Shown: positions 59,613 through 64,000 of the stretch, in pieces | Numbering within the stretch: the first letter of the stretch is position 1 | Layout of the letters: every line of letters starts with the position of its first letter | Assembly: GCF_002157685.2 (NCBI RefSeq) | Contig: NZ_AP026738.1 | Coordinates: forward strand, 62,001 to 126,000 | Direction of reading: 5' to 3' | Source: Comamonas thiooxydans | Lineage (GTDB): Bacteria > Pseudomonadota > Gammaproteobacteria > Burkholderiales > Burkholderiaceae_C | DNA length: 64,000 nt | Program-made: the position numbers and the translations under genes | The notes under the pieces: model-generated | The model's database searches: none | Seen by the model: the letters and a program-made list of their open reading frames with translations, nothing else | Told to the model about the DNA's origin: nothing

Positions 59613-60524
59613 TCAGCGCTCGCGCAGCAGTTGCACAAAGAGCCGTGCTGCCAGACCTTGCGGGCGCTCCTTGGACCAGACCCAGTCCACGCACAAGGTC
59701 GTGCCGTTGCTCAGATTGAGCACGGGAATTTCCATCAGCGCGCCGCTGCCGATATGCGATTCCACCAGGCCTTTGGGCAGCCAGCCCCAGGCCAGACCTG
59801 CACCTATCAGCGAAAGCGCTGCCTGGTGGCTGTCCGTGCGCCAGAGTTGGCGCGCAAACACAAAGCGCGGGTCGGTCTGCTGCGGATCGCGGCTGGCCAC
59901 CAGCACCTGGCGCGTGGCGGCCAGCTGCTCCACCGTGAGCTGTGGCCGTGTGGTGCGGCCCTGCTCATGCTCGGCCAGCGCCTGCTGCCAGGGCTCGAAC
60001 TGCGGCGACATCACGGCCACCAGCGTCTCGCGGCCCATTTCCTGGAAGCCCTCGCGCCCGTCCATGGCGGGCCGCTCGAAGACCAGGGCCAGATGGGCGC
60101 GGCCCGCATGCAAAAGCTCCAGCGCATCGACCTGGGGCGCTGCGAGTACCTCGATGGGCAGGGCCGGAAATTCGTGCACCAGCTGATTCAGCGGCTCGCT
60201 CCAGTGCGTGGCCAGCAGCTCGGGGGCGATGGCCAGCGTCAGCCGCTCTTCCAGCCCTGCGTGCAGGGTCTGGGCCTGCCAGTTCAGCAACTGCAACTGC
60301 TCGGCCAGCAGGCGTGCCTGCGGCTCGAGCGCGCGGGCGGCAGCGCTGGGCACGGGCTCGCGTCCGCTGCGGTCGAACAGCTGCAGGTCCAGCTCGGCCT
60401 CCAGCTGGGCAATGGCCATGCTCACGGCCGAGGGCACACGCCCCAGCTTGCGTGCAGCCGCCGAGAAGGAGCCGGCATCGAGCACGGCGAGAAACAGCGG
60501 AACCTGGTCGGCGCTAAAGGGCAT
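59613..60524 (-). CDS. LysR-family regulator beside a PACE efflux gene
   Basis: A 303-residue LysR regulator with an N-terminal helix-turn-helix (AAARKLGRVPSAVSMAIAQLE near residue 20) and a usual effector domain. It is divergent from the PACE-family gene at 60597, with 72 bases between starts and an inverted repeat there. In Acinetobacter the LysR-type AceR activates aceI when chlorhexidine is present, so this is a likely equivalent pair (inference from arrangement). Confidence 0.88.
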   Translation of the reverse strand: MPFSADQVPLFLAVLDAGSFSAAARKLGRVPSAVSMAIAQLEAELDLQLFDRSGREPVPSAAARALEPQARLLAEQLQLLNWQAQTLHAGLEERLTLAIAPELLATHWSEPLNQLVHEFPALPIEVLAAPQVDALELLHAGRAHLALVFERPAMDGREGFQEMGRETLVAVMSPQFEPWQQALAEHEQGRTTRPQLTVEQLAATRQVLVASRDPQQTDPRFVFARQLWRTDSHQAALSLIGAGLAWGWLPKGLVESHIGSGALMEIPVLNLSNGTTLCVDWVWSKERPQGLAARLFVQLLRER

Positions 60525-60542
60525 GGTGTCGATCTGTCAGAA

Positions 60543-60575
60543 AAATTGAAAGGAACTGACTTTTATCTTCAATTT
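60543..60575. promoter_or_regulatory. Inverted repeat between LysR and PACE genes
   Basis: AAATTGAA (60543-60550) and TTCAATTT (60568-60575) are perfect 8-base arms 17 bases apart. AT-rich in a GC-rich genome and centred in the divergent region, it is a candidate LysR binding site. Confidence 0.5.
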
Positions 60576-60596
60576 CCAGAACATACACTGCGACCC

Positions 60597-61121
60597 ATGT
60601 CTCAACAAGCCTCAGCGACGGCATCCGCTTCTTCCTCTGCCGCGTCTCTCAAAAATACCGCCGCTTTTGCGGCCCCCGCCAAGGCCAGTGGCCTTCAAGG
60701 TCCCAAGCGCCGCATCCTCTATGTGGGTCTGTACGAAACCATTGCCATCATCGTCTCCAGCCTGATCTTCATGGCCATCGGCCAGAAGGCCAGCGATTCC
60801 GGCGTCATGGCCGTGGCCGCCTCGGTGATCGCGATCTGCTGGAATCTGAGCTTCAACTACCTGTTCGAAAGATGGGAAGCGCGCCAGAGCGTCAAGGGCC
60901 GTTCCCTGATGCGCCGCGTGGTGCATGCCATCGGTTTCGAAGGCGGCATCGCCGCCATGCTGATTCCGCTGATGGCATGGTGGTTCGGCATCTCGCTGTG
61001 GGAAGCCGCCGTCATGGAAGCCGGCCTGCTGGTGTTCTTCATGGTCTACACCTTTGCCTTCAACTGGGCGTTCGACCGCATCTTCGGTCTGCCGGCTTCG
61101 GCTCAGGCAGTGGCGGCCTGA
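60597..61121 (+). CDS. PACE-family proton-coupled efflux protein
   Basis: A 174-residue inner-membrane protein with four hydrophobic segments in two bacterial-transmembrane-pair repeats. The first repeat has the conserved glutamate (47) in GLYETIAIIV and NLSFNYLFERWEARQ near 97; the second has GFEGGIAAMLIPL near 122 and FAFNWAFDRIFG at the end. AceI-type members export biguanides and other cations. An Ala/Ser-rich N-terminus of about 38 residues is longer than in AceI. Confidence 0.9.
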   Translation: MSQQASATASASSSAASLKNTAAFAAPAKASGLQGPKRRILYVGLYETIAIIVSSLIFMAIGQKASDSGVMAVAASVIAICWNLSFNYLFERWEARQSVKGRSLMRRVVHAIGFEGGIAAMLIPLMAWWFGISLWEAAVMEAGLLVFFMVYTFAFNWAFDRIFGLPASAQAVAA

Positions 61122-61172
61122 TCCCGGCCTGAGCTGCCTTTGGCGCTTGCCCGGCAAGCGTGGGCAGCCATG

Positions 61173-61215
61173 AAAAAAGCGTGTTCCTGTCTGGCAGGAA
61201 CACGCTTTTTTTTTT
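61173..61215. terminator. Bidirectional terminator between PACE and gltS genes
   Basis: AAGCGTGTTCCTG and CAGGAACACGCTT form a perfect 13-bp stem with a 5-base loop and A/T runs on both sides. It serves the two convergent genes. Confidence 0.94.
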
Positions 61216-61232
61216 GGGGACTGATGTGGCGG

Positions 61233-62471
61233 TCAGCGAAGAATGCTGAGCATGGCCTGCAGCACAAAGGCGTTGATGATGTCGATGAAGAAGGCTCCGA
61301 CCAGGGGCACGATCAGAAAGGCCTTGTGTGAAGGGCCGTACTGGTTGGTGATGGCCTGCATATTGGCCACGGCCGTGGGCGTGGCGCCCATGCCGAAGCC
61401 GCAGTGGCCGGCGGCCAGCACGGCGGCGTCGTAGTTGCGGCCCATGATGCGGAAGGTCACGAAGGCCGCATACAGCGTCATGACGATGGCTTGCGCGGCC
61501 AGAATGACCATCAGCGGGCCGGCCAGGTCGGTCAGCTCCCAGAGCTTGAGCGACAGCAGCGCGATGGCCAGATACATGGACAACGAGGCATTGCCGAAGA
61601 CGTCGATGGCGCGGTCAAAGACCTTGAAGCCGAACATATAGTCCAGCACGTTGCGGATGATCACGCCGCCGCCCAGCGCCCAGACAAAGGTAGGCAGCTG
61701 GATGACCGTTCCCATGGTCAGGCCGGTCATGAATTCGGCAAAGGCTAGGCAGCCCGCGAAGAGGGCCAGCGTCTCCACCGCCGCATCGGCCGTGATCAGG
61801 CGCGGAGCCTTGTTGGGCGACTCGAAGTTGGCGACCTCGCTGCCTTCGCTCACGGTGGGCGCATCGGCGCGCAGCTGCTCGGACTCGGTCAGCGGCTGGG
61901 CCAGCTGATGGCGCGTGATCAGCCGCTTGGCCAGCGGGCCGCCCACCAGGCCGCCGATGATCAGGCCGAAAGTGGCGCAGGCAATGCCCAGGGTGGTGGC
62001 TCCCGTGAGACCGTATTGGTTTTCCAGCACCGAGCCCCAGGCTCCGGCCGTACCGTGACCGCCCACCAGCGTGATGGAGCCCGCGACCAGGCCGATCAGC
62101 GGATCCAGTCCCAGAACAGTGGCCAAGCTTACGCCCACGATGTTCTGCATGATGATGAAGACGGCAATCACGCCCAGGAAGAGGAACAGCGCCGAGCCGC
62201 CCTCACGCAGCTTGGCGAAGTTCGCGCTCAGGCCGATGGACGAGAAGAACACCAGCATGAACGCCGACTGCAGGCCGCCCTCGAAGCTCAGCGCCAGTCC
62301 CGTGGTCTGATGCAGCATGAAAATGATGGCCGCCACGACCAGGCCGCCGGAGACGGGCTCGGGAATATTGAAGTCGCGCAGAAAGCGGATATGTCTTGTC
62401 ATGAGCTTGCCAAGCATGAGCACAAGCACGGCCATGATGAGGGTGTAGTACGCGCCGAAGGTCACGTTCAT
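61233..62471 (-). CDS. gltS: Sodium/glutamate symporter GltS
   Basis: A 412-residue inner-membrane carrier with ten to twelve hydrophobic segments. The two hallmark loops GGHGTAGAWGSV near residue 138 and HCGFGMGATPTAVANM near 345 are present. It imports glutamate with Na+. The ATG at 62471 begins the first helix region. It is divergent from metH, with over 500 bases between. Confidence 0.95.
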   Translation of the reverse strand: MNVTFGAYYTLIMAVLVLMLGKLMTRHIRFLRDFNIPEPVSGGLVVAAIIFMLHQTTGLALSFEGGLQSAFMLVFFSSIGLSANFAKLREGGSALFLFLGVIAVFIIMQNIVGVSLATVLGLDPLIGLVAGSITLVGGHGTAGAWGSVLENQYGLTGATTLGIACATFGLIIGGLVGGPLAKRLITRHQLAQPLTESEQLRADAPTVSEGSEVANFESPNKAPRLITADAAVETLALFAGCLAFAEFMTGLTMGTVIQLPTFVWALGGGVIIRNVLDYMFGFKVFDRAIDVFGNASLSMYLAIALLSLKLWELTDLAGPLMVILAAQAIVMTLYAAFVTFRIMGRNYDAAVLAAGHCGFGMGATPTAVANMQAITNQYGPSHKAFLIVPLVGAFFIDIINAFVLQAMLSILR

Positions 62472-62890
62472 GAAGATCTCCTGGGTGTTCCATGCGATGG
62501 CCGAACGGCCTGCCCGGTCATGGCTGGCAATCGGCTGTGCACGGCTGAGCACATGGACCAGACATTTGCTGTCGATGGTGCCAAAGACTCAAAGATAGGG
62601 GCTGTAGGTGCTTGTCCACTCATGGCAGGCGGACCCGTTGGTGCCGGGCAGCCTGAGAGCAGGAAAGCGGTGTGCGCCATTCCTTGCGGATGCGCACCAT
62701 GCCACGAATATGCTTGAAATGAGATGGCTGCATTCGTGTTTTGCGAAATTACCTTTTGCCGTGCTCCTGTTTTTGGGATGCGGAAAGTCGAATCTGCTAT
62801 AGCCATCCGCAAGCCGCGCGCCTCGGCCGCCAATGGGGCAAAGCGCCTTGAACCCCCGATTGCCCGCCCTCGCCGTAGAATGACGGGCTT
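62472..62890. other. Gap between gltS and the metH leader
   Basis: About 420 bases without a credible gene. The part near gltS should hold its promoter. TAGAAT at 62876-62881 may be the -10 box of metH, since it would start transcription just before the riboswitch. A CTGAGA word near 62660 is not in a thiamine-riboswitch context. Nothing else stands out. Confidence 0.4.
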
Positions 62891-62996
62891 CACCCCGAGG
62901 AGCGCTGCAGCCGGTCATCCCAGAGATGTTTGACCCGTCAGGCTCGGGGTGGCAGATCCGTTTGGCGATCTGCCCGTACCCACAACGGCGCTCACC
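62891..62996 (+). ncRNA. S-adenosylhomocysteine (SAH) riboswitch
   Basis: All elements of the class can be traced. P1 pairs CACCCCGAG (62891-62899) with CTCGGGGTG (62943-62951). The conserved GAGGAGCGCTGCA follows the 5' side. P2 pairs GGTCA (62913-62917) with TGACC (62931-62935). P4 pairs GGCAGATC (62951-62958) with GATCTGCC (62967-62974). The pseudoknot pairs GAGCGC (62900-62905) with GCGCTC (62988-62993). SAH binding turns on genes that recycle SAH or make methionine, and metH follows 40 bases later. Confidence 0.93.
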
Positions 62997-63036
62997 TGTT
63001 TTCGATTCTGTTTCTGGTTTTCACACAGGTGAGCTG

Positions 63037-64000
<964 letters not shown>

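Noticed and set aside
62650..62680. CTGAGA word suggestive of a thiamine riboswitch
   Set aside because: The remaining conserved parts of that class are absent and the neighbouring genes are not thiamine-related.
62589..62918. Short minus-strand open frame between gltS and metH
   Set aside because: No ribosome site, no domain, and it overlaps the SAH riboswitch region.

Overview
The window reads as chromosomal DNA of a betaproteobacterium of the family Comamonadaceae, most likely Comamonas (C. testosteroni-like). The reasons are high G+C content, the minC-minD-minE order, a GTP-type PEP carboxykinase, a BoxR/BzdR-type benzoyl-CoA regulator, an S-adenosylhomocysteine riboswitch in front of a split metH, and short intergenic repeats of a kind I associate with this family. 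This is inference from gene content; no search was run. I see no prophage, insertion sequence, CRISPR array, rRNA or origin of replication.

Layout. 1-5.4 kb: the tail of a membrane protein, pckG with a clear promoter and structured leader, a small membrane protein divergent from a LysR regulator, a metallophosphoesterase and a universal stress protein. 5.5-12.4 kb: an ArgP-like regulator divergent from a DadA-type D-amino acid dehydrogenase, an HpaR-like MarR regulator, a DEDDh exonuclease, a flavin reductase, a TauD-family dioxygenase and glutathione reductase. 12.5-14.4 kb: minCDE. 14.5-23.6 kb: acyl-CoA metabolism (enoyl-CoA hydratase family, acetoacetyl-CoA synthetase, succinyl-CoA:acetate CoA-transferase, hotdog thioesterase), interleaved with an unusual radical SAM enzyme and an NCS2 nucleobase permease. 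23.6-24.36 kb: no gene, but two facing copies of a composite repeat. 24.36-35.4 kb: an aromatic acid (probably benzoate) uptake and activation cluster: boxR, divergent boxD and a benzoate-CoA ligase, a five-gene Liv-type ABC transporter, and an AidB-like acyl-CoA dehydrogenase. boxA, boxB and boxC are not in the window. 35.5-41.7 kb: a periplasmic M48 protease, an AraC/EamA pair, an AmpG-like permease and a two-component system. 41.7-51.9 kb: a surface-glycan locus. 52-64 kb: housekeeping genes (zinc-finger protein, ilvE, radA, initiator tRNA, gdhA, an FAH-family enzyme, ppk2, a LysR/PACE efflux pair, gltS) and the start of a riboswitch-controlled metH.

How genes work together. The glycan locus contains Ugd, a UDP-glucuronate 4-epimerase, a GT39-type lipid-linked sugar transferase, a polyprenyl-phosphate GT2 synthase and a PF03706-type membrane protein. 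I read these as a possible pathway that makes UDP-galacturonate, loads it on a lipid carrier, flips it and attaches it to a periplasmic acceptor such as the LPS core, analogous to Rhizobium RgtE/RgtA-D. The benzoate cluster imports and CoA-activates an aromatic acid and holds the lower-pathway BoxD dehydrogenase, presumably controlled by BoxR through TGCA-rich sites in the shared promoter region. pckG and gdhA, 57 kb apart, share a 17-bp upstream motif with one mismatch, which suggests a common regulator of carbon/nitrogen overflow genes.

Non-coding structure is unusually informative: the SAH riboswitch with complete P1 and pseudoknot, a perfect 15-bp inverted repeat before gor, a gene-end repeat family that sits just after stop codons in a fixed orientation, an in-frame relic of that repeat inside acetoacetyl-CoA synthetase, and a second family of AGCTAT-bounded hairpins.
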